Assembly (NCBI GenBank): GCA_910589415.1
Contig: OU342633.1
Span: forward strand, 11,384,858-11,448,857
Length of the DNA stretch: 64,000 nucleotides
Direction of reading: 5' to 3'
DNA from: Malachius bipustulatus
Taxonomy: Eukaryota; Arthropoda; Insecta; Coleoptera; Melyridae
The notes under the pieces are model-generated. The model saw only the letters and a program-made list of their open reading frames with translations. It searched no databases and was not told the origin of the DNA. Below are positions 30,001 through 39,470 of this stretch, piece by piece. How positions within the stretch are numbered: the first letter of the stretch is position 1; each line of letters starts with the position of its first letter. The translations under genes and the position numbers were made by a program.

Positions 30001-30085
30001 AAATTAAATAAAGATGAATTAATGATAATTTCAAAAAATATACTAATTGATTCTCTAAACATCATTCATCACCATATTTATGGTT
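27042..30085 (+). pseudogene. R2-like non-LTR retrotransposon polyprotein, decayed
   Basis: This is a single-ORF non-LTR element with a restriction-like endonuclease, split over several frames. The N-terminal 254 codons (27042-27806) have a C2H2 finger, FCEICKQSFKNPKGVLIHKA. The RT (27818-28900) has ATGPDRIPSRTLKE, NWRPITIYSIVRRVIERVL, NQRGFVNGISGCH, VVFLDISEAFDKIGH, CGVPQGGPLSPILFN and GFADDHCKI (FADD in the YxDD position). The thumb has SIIGLPASTCNNMLYSPRKF (~29120). The C-terminus has the CCHC knuckle CRKCGNEKETPAHIIGSC and an endonuclease-like DIVEFDKKSNNAYIIDPTIR. Frameshifts lie at A-runs (28310, 28740, 29890) and at a 26 bp tandem duplication (28897-28922, 28923-28948), with a stop at 29670. 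The 5' border is unclear. The 3' end near 30105 has no poly(A). Confidence 0.8.
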
Positions 30086-30122
30086 GATTTTATAATATTT
30101 GTATTTATTAATTTAATTATTA

Positions 30123-30834
30123 TTATCTTCTAAGACTGATTTGTATACTGTGTATATATTGCAACCTACTAAATGTAGACAGTAAATAAATTCTTTCTTT
30201 CCATTTATCAGTTTGGGATAGTTTTGTTTGAAATGCGGAGTGCTGAGGAATGATATGACCATCGGGCTGAGCATTATATCTATAGGGGTAGTATGTATAG
30301 TCCATTGGACTGTGTATTAGTAGGTTTAATTGTGTTGATAGGGTTTGCAATATTGCACCACCCGGGCTGTTGGCCCTGCATCCCCACTGGGTACTTTTGC
30401 AATTTATATCACCGATCATCAGGACGGTTTCTTGGTTACCAGATATCTTTTCCAAGTCGTCAAATATTAGTCTTTTATTGGGTTGCTTATAGGCGGAGAT
30501 TATATTAATTGTCATTTAATTTTAGCTTTATACCTATTACTTCGAGACTATTGAAATCATCATACTCTAGGACATGGTGGTTGATATTGCGTTTACTTAA
30601 AATTGCTACTCGTCCAGAAGCTACTCGTGCATTTCTATCGCTTCTTATCATTATGTATCCTGGAACTTTGAATGGCTCTTTTTCGGGCAAGTGAGTTTCT
30701 GTTATACAGGCTATAGAGATTTTGTGTCGATATAAGAAGTCTATAAATAGTGATCGCTGTTTAGCTAAGCCATTGGCATTGAAATTTACAATTATTGTGA
30801 TGTCTTGTATTATATGCTCGTTCTTATGATCCAT
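30123..30834 (-). pseudogene. Jockey ORF2, endonuclease part only
   Basis: This is the start of the apurinic-type endonuclease that nicks target DNA. The first block (30834-30505) has IIVNFNANGLAKQRSLFIDF, IACITETHL with the catalytic Glu, and a VPGYIMIRSDR stretch. A frameshift near 30510 leads to the second block (30515-30200) with ISAYKQPNKRL, VLMIGDINCKSTQWGC (catalytic D-x-N) and NLLIHSPMDYTYYPYR. The final Asp/His region and the RT are deleted. The remaining codons to 30123 are 3' untranslated sequence. The start overlaps the ORF1 end by 11 bp, as in intact Jockey elements. Confidence 0.8.
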
Positions 30835-31759
30835 TGAAGAAGATGGGAAGTATGTTATTAATGATAAACTGTTTGATTACGTCAAAGTGTGGCGTGATTA
30901 GATTAATTACGAATTGCAGAATTTTTTCCACCATTGGGGATTGATTGATGCTTCTTGTTCCAGATTTTCCTTCAGGGGCGGATTTTTTGTTTTTGTTCAC
31001 TATGTCGGCGTATGTTTGTAAGTTATTGATAGGATTTTTATTCATTACAGGGTTGACTGGATTTTGTTGCCTATGGTTCGTGGTTTTGTTTATTCTTTGG
31101 GTGTTGGTTACTATGGCAAAATCGATTTTATCTAGTTCATAGATTTTCTTTCCCTCTTCGTTGTTTGATACGTCTACTGCCACCGATGGGCTTGGGGTTT
31201 TGTATTTGTTAAGCAGTCGCGTTACATTTATGACAGGAAGATTTAGTTCTTCTAAATTTTCCTTAATTTCCTCGTTAGTCAAGGAGATCGGCACGTTTTT
31301 TATGACTACCGAAATTGGTCTACTTTCGGGATTTTGAAACGAATAATAACTGATATCATTTTCTTTGTAGTATTTTGTTAGGTCTCTATACTCTTGAGTG
31401 CTTGTTAAATTTATTCTAAGTCTGTCTTGCTTGTAGGTTGTTGTAAATGATTCCTTGGATATTTTTCTAATGTCTTTGACGATTTCTTGATAATTATTGC
31501 TAAATAAGTAGATAGGTGGAATTTTTGGCTTATTTGTCTGTTGGGATGAATTTGGCTTCGTGAATGAGGATGTTGACGGGGATTCGGGATGATTTTGAGC
31601 ATCGCTTACCGGCATTTCCTTGTCCTGTAGTACATAATATCTGTTTTGAGGTAATAATTCGCTGGTATCCCATGAATACCGTTTTTGTACTTCATTGACT
31701 GGCGGCGATAGTGCTTCTGCCTTGCGCTTGTTTTTGTCTCTGTCCTTGGCGTCACTCAT
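30824..31759 (-). CDS. Jockey ORF1 (gag-like RNA-binding protein)
   Basis: This is an intact 311-residue frame for the nucleic-acid-binding ORF1 protein. It has a basic N-terminus (KDRDKNKRKAEAL), a Ser/Pro-rich linker (PESPSTSSFTKPNSS), and a central PRE_C2HC-type fold with PPIYLFSNNYQEIVKDIRKI, SVVIKNVPISLTNEEIKENL and PVINVTRLLNKY. A C-terminal hydrophobic stretch (EKILQFVINLITPHFDVIKQ) follows. The CCHC knuckles seen in many Jockey ORF1 proteins are absent, either lost or naturally replaced by that hydrophobic tail. The protein would coat element RNA in the cytoplasm. The frame is open while ORF2 is deleted, so this copy could make ORF1 but not move by itself. Confidence 0.75.
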   Translation of the reverse strand: MSDAKDRDKNKRKAEALSPPVNEVQKRYSWDTSELLPQNRYYVLQDKEMPVSDAQNHPESPSTSSFTKPNSSQQTNKPKIPPIYLFSNNYQEIVKDIRKISKESFTTTYKQDRLRINLTSTQEYRDLTKYYKENDISYYSFQNPESRPISVVIKNVPISLTNEEIKENLEELNLPVINVTRLLNKYKTPSPSVAVDVSNNEEGKKIYELDKIDFAIVTNTQRINKTTNHRQQNPVNPVMNKNPINNLQTYADIVNKNKKSAPEGKSGTRSINQSPMVEKILQFVINLITPHFDVIKQFIINNILPIFFNGS

Positions 31760-32297
31760 GGTGAGTGAACGCTAGGATTTGATTACAATAATAATTATTA
31801 TTGTTGTTTTATTTTTCCTTTATTTGGTTGTTTTATATGAGAAATTTTTAAATTTGCAATCAATAAATTTTATCGCGATTTATTCAGAATGCGGTCCCGG
31901 ACACTGATAACAGAGCGATATTATTCGAACCGTACTGTTTCACTGCTCTCGGCGGACGCTACGCTATTCCTTCATCTCGCACAGAATACACTAATTTAAT
32001 AGTTTTATTAACTTTACTTTAATAACACCGTTCTCCTCGTCGTGCTCTTCAAATCGTCTTAGTTCATAAAATGTATGATTACACTGAGAGAAATTTCTTA
32101 TGATTTACATTAAAAAAATTATTGGAGTAATCAGATTTCCTAATACGTATTTGGACAGCAAACCGTTTTATGAATGTCATGAACCTAAGTTAGTCAAACT
32201 AGTGTAATATCTAATACTATCCACGCTTATGATGCCAATATATCTTGTATAGATTGCGGTATTACAACCCTCTTATAATTTCTATAAAACAAAAGTA

Positions 32298-32497
32298 TAC
32301 CTGTGAAAATATTGTATTATATGTTTAATAATATATTTCTAATGACAGTTAATATTTCTTGCTTATATTGTTTATAAAACACATTTTACAAAACTAATAC
32401 CTGTAAAAATATTCTATTATTATTTTTATAATATATTTCTAATGACAGTTAATATTCAGTGCTTATATTATTTATAAAACACATTTACTAAGGGATA
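32298..32497 (+). repeat. 100 bp tandem pair
   Basis: ATATTTCTAATGACAGTTAA occurs at about 32332 and 32432 in two AT-rich units of 100 bp with few differences. It lies just inside the left end of the CACTG element, where subterminal repeats are common in this class. Confidence 0.75.
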
Positions 32498-32787
32498 TAA
32501 TAAACAATAGGGTATTTAATGATCGTAATAAGAACAATAGTAAATACCTATTTTTAATTCGTTTATTTTTATATAGTTCATTATAAGAATATAATAAAAA
32601 AAAATCAACGTTCTAGAAATATATAACAAATACATAAAATACAAAAGAAATACAAAGTAGAAAAACAATACAAATGAATTACATAACAAATATAAACTTA
32701 AAAAATTAACAACAAAATTAAATCAAATTCCAAGTACTGATAATGTACCTATAAAAAATTTCTCATGTAGGTACCTATATACCTACA

Positions 32788-33295
32788 TCAAATCGGTGCA
32801 ACATAAGAAGTTCCATCGACTAGTGTGGTATTTAATAATGGAGCATAACAAATTAAATCAGATTGTCGAATACAACGTATTTCGTTTAAACTATCATTAT
32901 TTACTCTATAAGCCTGCAAATGTTGACTGAATGACAAAACGTCAACTTTTCTGCAGAGAAACAAAACTTCTTCTGTATTAGAAATTAAAATTTGAGTAAT
33001 TTTTGCGAATTCAGGCATTCCATCAAGATCTTTTAGATTAATACAGATTTACTCTATAAGCCTGCAAATGTTGACTGAATGACAAAACGTCAACTTTTCT
33101 GCAGAGAAACAAAACTTCTTCTGTATTAGAAATTAAAATTTGAGTAATTTTTGCGAATTCAGGCATTCCATCAAGATCTTTTAGATTAATACAGATAGTG
33201 TCATTTACATGATAGGTGGTACAGTTTAGACAAATTCTTTTAGAGCTAACTACAATTGATGGAAATTGATGGAATTTAATTCTGATCTTGAGCAT
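32788..33295 (-). pseudogene. gene 2 type C-terminus, with tandem duplication
   Basis: The minus strand reads IVVSSKRICLNCTTYHVND, then DGMPEFAKITQILISNTEEV and LFLCRKVDVLSFSQHLQAYR, then (in the second copy) a tail ending in TTLVDGTSYVAPI. The PEFAKI..IL segment near the end is, from memory, typical of the C-terminus of the C2H2/GSHAG family seen at 16279-17243. An exact 148 bp tandem duplication (32900-33047 and 33048-33195) repeats the PEFAKI part and breaks the frame. Confidence 0.5.
32900..33195 (+). repeat. exact 148 bp tandem duplication
   Basis: ACTCTATAAGCCTGCAAATG starts at 32903 and again at 33051, and the two 148 bp copies look identical. Lack of divergence points to a recent duplication or an assembly slip. 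Confidence 0.85.
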
Positions 33296-33449
33296 ATCTC
33301 ATTAAAATCGGGTACTACTTCGTAAATGTTTTTAATAATCAAACTTTTTCCGACTTCTAATTTATTTTCAAACCCTTTGTTGCATAGCAGTCTGTTACAA
33401 AATTTTAACTGATTCTTAATGGCTTTTGTATTCCGTATCTAGATTATTA

Positions 33450-34745
33450 ATAGTTATTTACATTACCAGCTACGAAAGTTCACTTTTAGGTGTGAGGTGT
33501 ATTTAAATACCCGAGGCGAAGCGTAGCGTAGCCGAGGGTATTTAAAAACTCCGAGCACCTGAAAGAGCTTTCGTAGCGTGTAATGTATATTAAACTTTTC
33601 ATTCTCCCCTTGCCATATTGAACCACGGATTAAGAAGAAATGAGTAAAATAATACGATTCAGTGATAACAATGGAATTATTATAGGGTGCCATGTTTTTA
33701 ACATTACCATAGTAACGATAGTTGTAAATTATTAATTTATGACACTGTTAAGTTTAAAACTCTGCGCCGCCATAATTTTAGAATCTTTGATCGTAGTTTA
33801 GTTCAAACTGAATTTCATTCAAGAAGCTGCAAATTCCAGTAAATCTTTCTGGAACATACAATAATAATTATTTGTATGTTCCAGAAAGATTTTCTGGAAT
33901 TTTTTATTGTAGTTTTACATTTAATTTCCCATCTAAATAAACGTTAATCAAACTGACATTTCTACTTTTTTGTCCAGGCCACGAAAGTTTTTCATAGCTA
34001 GCAACCACCTAGCAACCTATCACCTAGGATGCTTTACTTTCGCTTTCGGTTGCCTTATCCAGACAGAAAGTTACACTTTCGTAAAGGGGAGAATGAAATA
34101 GTTATTTACATTACAAGCTACGAAAGTTCACTTTTAGGTGTGAGGTGTATTTGAATACCCGAGGCGAAGCGTAGCGTAGCCGAGGGTATTTAAAACTCCG
34201 AGCACCTGAAAGAGCTTTCGTAGCGTGTAATGTATTAAACTTTTCATTCTCCCCTTGCCATATTGAACCACGGATTAAGAAGAAATGAGTAAAATAATAC
34301 GATTCGGTGATAACAATGGAATTATTATAAGGTGCCATGTTTTTAACATTACCATAGTAGCGATAGTTTTAAATTATTAATTTATGACACTGTCAAGTTT
34401 AAAACTCTGTACCGATATAATTTTCGAATGTTTGATCGTAGTTTAGTTCAAAATGAATTTCATTCAAGAAGCTGCAAATTCCAATAAATCTTTCTGGAAC
34501 ATACAATAATAATTATTATTTGAATGTTCCCAGAAAGATTTACTGGAATTTTTATTGTAGTTTTACATTTAATTTTCCATCTAAATAAACGTTAATCAAA
34601 CTGACATTTCTACTTTTTTTTTCCAGGCCACGAAAGTTTTTCATAGCTAGCAACCACCTAGCAACCTATCACCTAGGATGTTTTACTTTCGCTTTCGGTC
34701 GTCTTATCACGACAGAAAGTTACACTTTCGTAAAAGGGAGAATGA
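33450..34745. repeat. 648 bp composite unit duplicated in tandem
   Basis: The whole block at 33450-34098 recurs at 34099-34745 (CTACGAAAGTTCAC at 33470 and 34118). Each unit has two palindromic modules. One is flanked by ACATTAC.AGCTACGAAAG and CTTTCGTAGCGTGTAATGT with an inner TTTAAATACCC/GGGTATTTAAA stem. The other is bounded by CATTCTCCCCTT and AAGGGGAGAATG and contains CTTTCTGGAACATAC/GTATGTTCCAGAAAG. Both look like MITEs. Small frames at 33463-33693 and 34111-34338 are by-products. Confidence 0.8.
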
Positions 34746-35210
34746 AAATATATTATTATTGAATGATATCATTGATAAGCACATGTTTCTATCACTTTGC
34801 AAAATATTCTCTTTATATTTATCAAATAATTTTGTGAAATTATTACTCAAGTATTCTGTGCAAGTAAAAATAAGGTCTTTGAATTCTCCTATAACTTTCT
34901 GTACTTGTTTTCTAGTAAGAGAAGATTCATCGTACATTCTGCAAATTAATGTGAGAGCCTGGTTAGACAGTAGGTCAGTAAAAGATTCTAGATCGATATT
35001 AAGCATGCCAAAGTCAAAGTTTAATTGTTGTCACTCTTGTTTGGATCAGAATTTTCGTCATAATTTCCTTGCTGTTCTATACTGCAACAGGGCTCCGCAA
35101 CCAATTTGCACTTTCGCTTCAGTTTTTTATTGGATGACTCATCAATTTTAGATGGATGCTTCTTAGCAAGATGCTTTCTAAATGAATCAAGATGCAAGGA
35201 GCTAGGTATA
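34707..35210 (-). pseudogene. gene 2 type start: C2H2 tail and LPR-like segment
   Basis: The minus strand reads SSLHLDSFRKHLAKKHPSKI, the second half of a C2H2 finger like SVDSFRRHVKLVH at 17041-17268. After a TAA near 35027 it continues MLNIDLESFTDLLSNQALTL, then ICRMYDESSLTRKQVQKVIG. The last part parallels FIASVYANSLLPRSAIQFVV in the copy at 16279-17040. The 648 bp repeat then replaces the rest. This is the main evidence that the two loci hold the same gene. Confidence 0.5.
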
Positions 35211-35309
35211 GGTAACCTATAATTACCAGTGAAAAACCTTGCTGTTGCCTCAGCGCGGGAAATTTATCGAAATATTCTTTCAAGGAAATACCACTTTCCT
35301 GTTCTTGTC

Positions 35310-36296
35310 TTAGCTGGAATGTAAAATTTCAGTACTCCAAAACGGTGTCCCACGGTTCAATTGCATCATACCTTCTGATTCTGACTCTGCTGCGTTAGTA
35401 TCAGGTTTAACTACTACTCTTATTGCGGTGCGCAGGTTTACATAACAGGAGTATAGCTTTCCTTTTGGTGCCAACTTTGGCGACGTTACAGTTTTGTTTG
35501 TATGGTATATAATAAGTATACTGACTTTCGTGTTTGAATAAACTTGCAACCTCCTCACTGGCTTCTACGAACATTCCAGAAGTTATGCTAGTAAAGTCAT
35601 ATAGTTGGTTAGGAAATGTTTATAGGTGAAAATCATGCACCGTTTCACTGTTTTCTATTTAGTAAGCTGTGAAATAAAATTGTTACCTTCCATTGTTGTT
35701 TAGAAGATGACTGACTATTAAATGACACAATTAATTTCTCAAGTTGTTGTTAAGGTATCCTTCATTTTTCTTTGATAATATATTTCGTCCTTCAACGCTA
35801 CCTAGCAGGACATTTTCTAGTGAGCCAGAAGAAAAAATAGAGATATTCTTCTCTTTTTGGCTGATGACTGTAAGATTTCTATATTACTCGTCAGTGTCTG
35901 TTTTTCAGATTCATTACAAAGCTCTGGAACTTCTGGGGTTGGCTTTAAAAAAAACGTTGAAAGGTTTTCTTGGGACTCTGTCAAATATATTATTTTATTT
36001 GCGTTTGTACTTTCAATATTGGGTTGAACACTTTCAGGTGCACTTGCACTGTCAACAGAATTGAGTGAATTCGTTGTGGCAGAATCCGTGCAATGTTGAA
36101 CCCAGTTTTCAACGTGAAACTGCTTGAATTTATTTTTAAATTTCAACCGTGTTCCCCTTTTTTTTATAAATTCCTCAATCGTATTATTTTCTAATAATTT
36201 GAAGGCTTCTTCATCAATGCCTTCCTCTTCAAATATTGGAATAAGCTCCTCCATTCCCCACTGACGTAAAAATTTTTCAACGGCCTCGTCCGCCAT
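35310..36296 (-). pseudogene. SAM-domain transposon gene (gene 1 type), N-terminal half
   Basis: This starts at ATG 36296. Residues 1-60 form a SAM domain: EAVEKFLRQWGMEELIPIFE, GIDEEAFKLLENNTIEEFI and RGTRLKFKNKFKQF. SAM domains mediate protein-protein (sometimes RNA) binding. A low-complexity Ser/Thr/Glu linker follows, and the frame closes at 35817. A further block at 35558-35310 has KLAPKGKLYSCYVNLRTAIR, a motif I recall downstream of SAM in the same multicopy family. The C-terminal part found at 19854-20762 is missing here. Mariner lies 46 bp upstream of the ATG. Function is unknown; a TNPA-like accessory role is only a guess. Confidence 0.6.
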
Positions 36297-36342
36297 TCTA
36301 TTAAAAAAAAAGAAACAAATTTATGTACTACTCCTTGTAGTA

Positions 36343-37637
36343 CGAGGGTGGTTTGATACGTAACTTGGTTTGATATGAATGAAAACAATTTGAGTTTTGT
36401 AATGGCCTTTATTTTTCAACATAATCCCCTCGAAGTTCTACGCACTACCCCAACGCTTCTCCAGCTTCGCGGTTCCTTCGTGGGAATGTGTTTCTTCAAG
36501 GCTTGCAAGATACTCATTTACTTCCTCTATGACTCCTTCTGTTGACTCAAATTTTCGTCCCACCAGGAAAGTTTTTAGTTTTGGGAGCATATGAAAGTCC
36601 AAGGGAGCTAAATCTGGCGAATAGGGAGGATGCGGAACCAATTGGAATCGCAACTCGACCAATTTTTGCTGGGCGACACGGCTTGAATGCATTGGCGCGT
36701 TGTCATGATGGAACAACATCTTTTTTTTTTATATTCTCGGACGTTTCTCAGTTATTGCTGCTTTTACTTGGTCCAAAAGTGATGCATAATATTCTCTGGT
36801 AATGGTTATTCCCTTTTCTAGGTTATCAATTATTAAGAGAATTCTTTTTGCATCCCAAAATACCGACGCCATCACCTTTACAGCGGACGGGACGCATTTG
36901 GCCTTTTTCGGAGCCGTTTCGTCATGTGCAATCCATTGTCTTGACTGCTGTTTTGTTTCCTGGATATAATGATGTATCCATGTTTCGTTCATTGTCACAA
37001 AACGACGCAAAAACTCCATTGGATTCTTCTTAAACAATTGCAAATGTCAGCAGATGTTTGCATGCGAATTCGCTTTTGCTCAGGAGTGAGTAGACGCGGC
37101 ACCCATCTCGCGCATAATTTTTTCATGTGCAATTCATTGTGCAAAATAAAGTAATCTCGCTCAGTTGAGATGCCTGTGGCATTTGCTAACTCGCGCACTT
37201 TTACTCTTCTGTCAGCTAAAACCAGATCATGAACTTTATCGATGATTTCGGGTGTCACAGCTGATTTTGGAGCTCCAGGACGTGTTGCATCCACGATGCT
37301 TGTTCTTCCACGCTTGGACTCATTTACCTAAAGTAGAACGGTTTCATAGGAGGGACATGAGTCACCCAATGTAGGTAAAATCCTCTCATATATTTCCTTC
37401 ACTGTTTTCCCTCTCAGAAAAAAGAATTGAATCACACCACGAATTCCGATTTTATCCATTTTTCACTGTTACTCTACCACTTCCGTTTAAACAACTGCCA
37501 AACAATGAATTACTGTCAGAATGACTTGAACCCACAGATTATGTATTCATAGGAAGTTAACTTTATGAAAACATATACAGATGACGTTAGCACCATCTAC
37601 TAGTATACGAACCAAGTTACTTATCAAACCACCTTCG
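36343..37637 (-). mobile_element. full-length mariner element
   Basis: The TIRs are CGAGGGTGGTTTGATACGTA and CGAAGGTGGTTTGATAAGTA (reverse complement of right), both followed by ACTTGGTT. TA lies at 36341-36342 and 37638-37639. The length of 1295 bp is right for a complete mariner. It is nested in the CACTG element. Confidence 0.95.
36438..37459 (-). pseudogene. mariner transposase, dead
   Basis: This is a DD34D transposase read from ATG 37459 (MDKIGIRGVIQFFFLRGKTV). It has a TAG where Trp is expected (after ETVLL) near 37327. The N-terminal helix-turn-helix and linker follow (RVKVRELANATGISTER, LTPEQKRIRMQTS). A frameshift lies near 37030, then the core RRFVTMNETWIHHY, where the first catalytic Asp (normally MDETW) is Asn. 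Next come HHDNAPMHSS (second Asp) and YSPDLAPLDFHMLPKLK (third Asp, D34 spacing). A break at the A-run near 36725 also shifts the frame. Stop, shifts and the D-to-N change make it inactive. Confidence 0.9.
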
Positions 37638-38254
37638 TATGTATGTATATAGCCATATTTTCCTTTATTAAAGCGTTTACTATTTTAACTTTATTTTGTT
37701 CCTGAAGTTTATCTTTTTAACCATGGCAGCAAGCTGCGTTCTCAACTTATATACTCGAAAAGTCTCACGTTTCATAACAGTTATTTAAGACTTATAAAAT
37801 TAATGTTGAACGAATAAATGAGGAAGATTGTGCGAAATGAACTGAATATTAAAAAAGTGCAAAATAACCCCCAACTTACCTTCTTTTTAATTGAACAAGT
37901 TCACCAGCACCATTCACTACTCACTATTCACCATACGAATTTCTCTGAGGCCGATCGACAGAGGTTTTTAACGCATTGCTATTTCATCTTATAACTTTTA
38001 TAAAATTTCTAATAGAACACATAAGAACCATATTGTAGTGGTTAGCAGGATGCACTTGTACGCGAGGTAATTATTAGAAGAGTATGTTCCGGTATAATAT
38101 GGTCGAATAATGCCTATAAATTGACTCTCATAAAGCACCATTTATCGCAGATATAATTTGGATAGCAAGAATTAATTAGAATTCTAATTCTTATTCTGTT
38201 GCTTCAATATCAGGAGTTTTATAATCTGTTCTTGTTAACTAATTTTTCTCAGTG

Positions 38255-38657
38255 TATCTTGAAGAGTAAAATGAAGTATTTTGGGTGAAATAAAGTGCCG
38301 TAGCGGTTCATTATTTAACGCTAAATCTGACAGGTTACTGCACGCTCGCCGAGTGCAAGTTCTAGTGAAGTAGTGAGCGGAGCGGCTCGGTCGTTCGGAC
38401 GAGACGCTGAACGCTGAATTACATATACTATCCCGACGCCAAAATCTGTTAGGTAGGTACCTACCTTAAACATCTAAAGAAGTGTATATTAAGCAATAAT
38501 ATGTCACCTTTATGAACTGACGTGATGAAAAAAGCGTTAACAGCTTCAAAGAAACACTTACATAAGATATGAATGCATTGAAAAGTTTTCTTTTTTTTTT
38601 AATTTTTTTAATATTTACTTTTAGTTCTAATTTAAGTCACTCGTAGATAAAATTTTG
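38255..38657. other. spacer, no gene seen
   Basis: A short GC-rich stretch (38330-38425) sits in AT-rich DNA. No motif recognised. Confidence 0.35.
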
Positions 38658-38778
38658 TATGCAACATATGCATAAACTGCCTTTTTTTCACTTCTGGGAT
38701 TGCCGCATTCGCCTGCGGCTCATGCGGTCAAACTTCTCAGTCGTGAAAAAAAGTACCACTTTATGCACTTGTTGCATA
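38658..38778. mobile_element. 121 bp palindromic MITE
   Basis: Arms of about 50 bp pair TATGCAACATATGCATAAAC with TATGCAACAAGTGCATAAAG (reverse complement of the right arm), then TTTTTTTCAC in both. The centre CGCATTCGCCTGCGGCTCATGCGG is itself partly palindromic. Target duplication unclear. Confidence 0.7.
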
Positions 38779-39470
38779 AATAACTATTAGTGATAATGTA
38801 TTTAATATATTATCACTAAATAATAAATAATAAATACTATCAAGTATTACAGTACCTATTTCTTTAAATAAAATCTAAATCATGAGCAGTAGCTTTTTTG
38901 TAAAGTATTCTGTGATAATCACTGATTACGTAAAATTTCCAATATTATACCGTTGATTGAAAGACGGTTCGGAGGAATTCGAAACTTACAAGAATTTCAA
39001 ATTTATGCCAGCAATACTTAAACTATTAGTGTTTGTTTGGATTTAGCTTCATAAGCGTAAGTCGTAAGTTTTTACCATAAAAAATGCGTAATATTTTAAT
39101 TTAATTTCAATTTACCGCTTAAGCATGTCTGGCTGGAGCATGTTTGTGCGCATGTCACGCGCAGTCGGGTGTTTACTATCGCGAGATCCTCGTCCAAAAT
39201 CAACTGCTGACGATAGGCAGCCAAGATTGCACCTAACAGTAGATAGGTACTTCGGGATTTTCACTAGACACCACATGGTTGTATTTGTATTAAAATTTTT
39301 ACATTAGTCCAACATTATTGATTCACTGCCAAATTTTAACATTCTCCATTGTGCGATGTGTAGTTTGTTATACATTTTGTTAATGACAATCATAAATTTA
39401 GTATCGGAGTATATTAACACGAGTGCACAATGTAAATACATAATATACACCGTGTTGCATAGGAAACATA
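38779..39470. other. AT-rich spacer
   Basis: A small frame at 39125-39307 has no family resemblance. Nothing else is seen. Confidence 0.35.

Larger units (their letters stand above)
30107..31985 (-). mobile_element. Jockey-like element, internally deleted
   Basis: This is a non-LTR retrotransposon with 5' leader (about 31985-31760), ORF1, the start of ORF2 and a 3' tail. After the endonuclease start the sequence passes directly to an AT-rich 3' end with AGTCTTAGAAGATAATAATA on the minus strand, a Jockey-style tail. Most of the endonuclease and all of the RT are missing. The 5' border is only approximate. Confidence 0.7.
32082..38254 (-). mobile_element. CACTG-ended two-gene DNA transposon (EnSpm/CACTA-like?)
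   Basis: The left end is CACTGAGAGAAATT at 32082 and the right end is the reverse complement of CACTGAGAAAAATT at 38254. TA lies just outside each end (32080-32081, 38255-38256). Inside, on the minus strand from right to left, are a SAM-domain gene, a C2H2/LPR-type gene start and that gene's likely C-terminus. The middle is replaced by a duplicated MITE-like block, and a mariner copy sits upstream of the SAM gene. The CACTG start and short target suggest EnSpm/CACTA. That link is inference, since the TIR match is only about 13 bp. Confidence 0.5.

Noticed and set aside
33463..34338. Paired minus-strand frames (33463-33693 and 34111-34338)
   Set aside because: They are identical because the 648 bp block is duplicated. 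The translation crosses palindromes and is not a gene.
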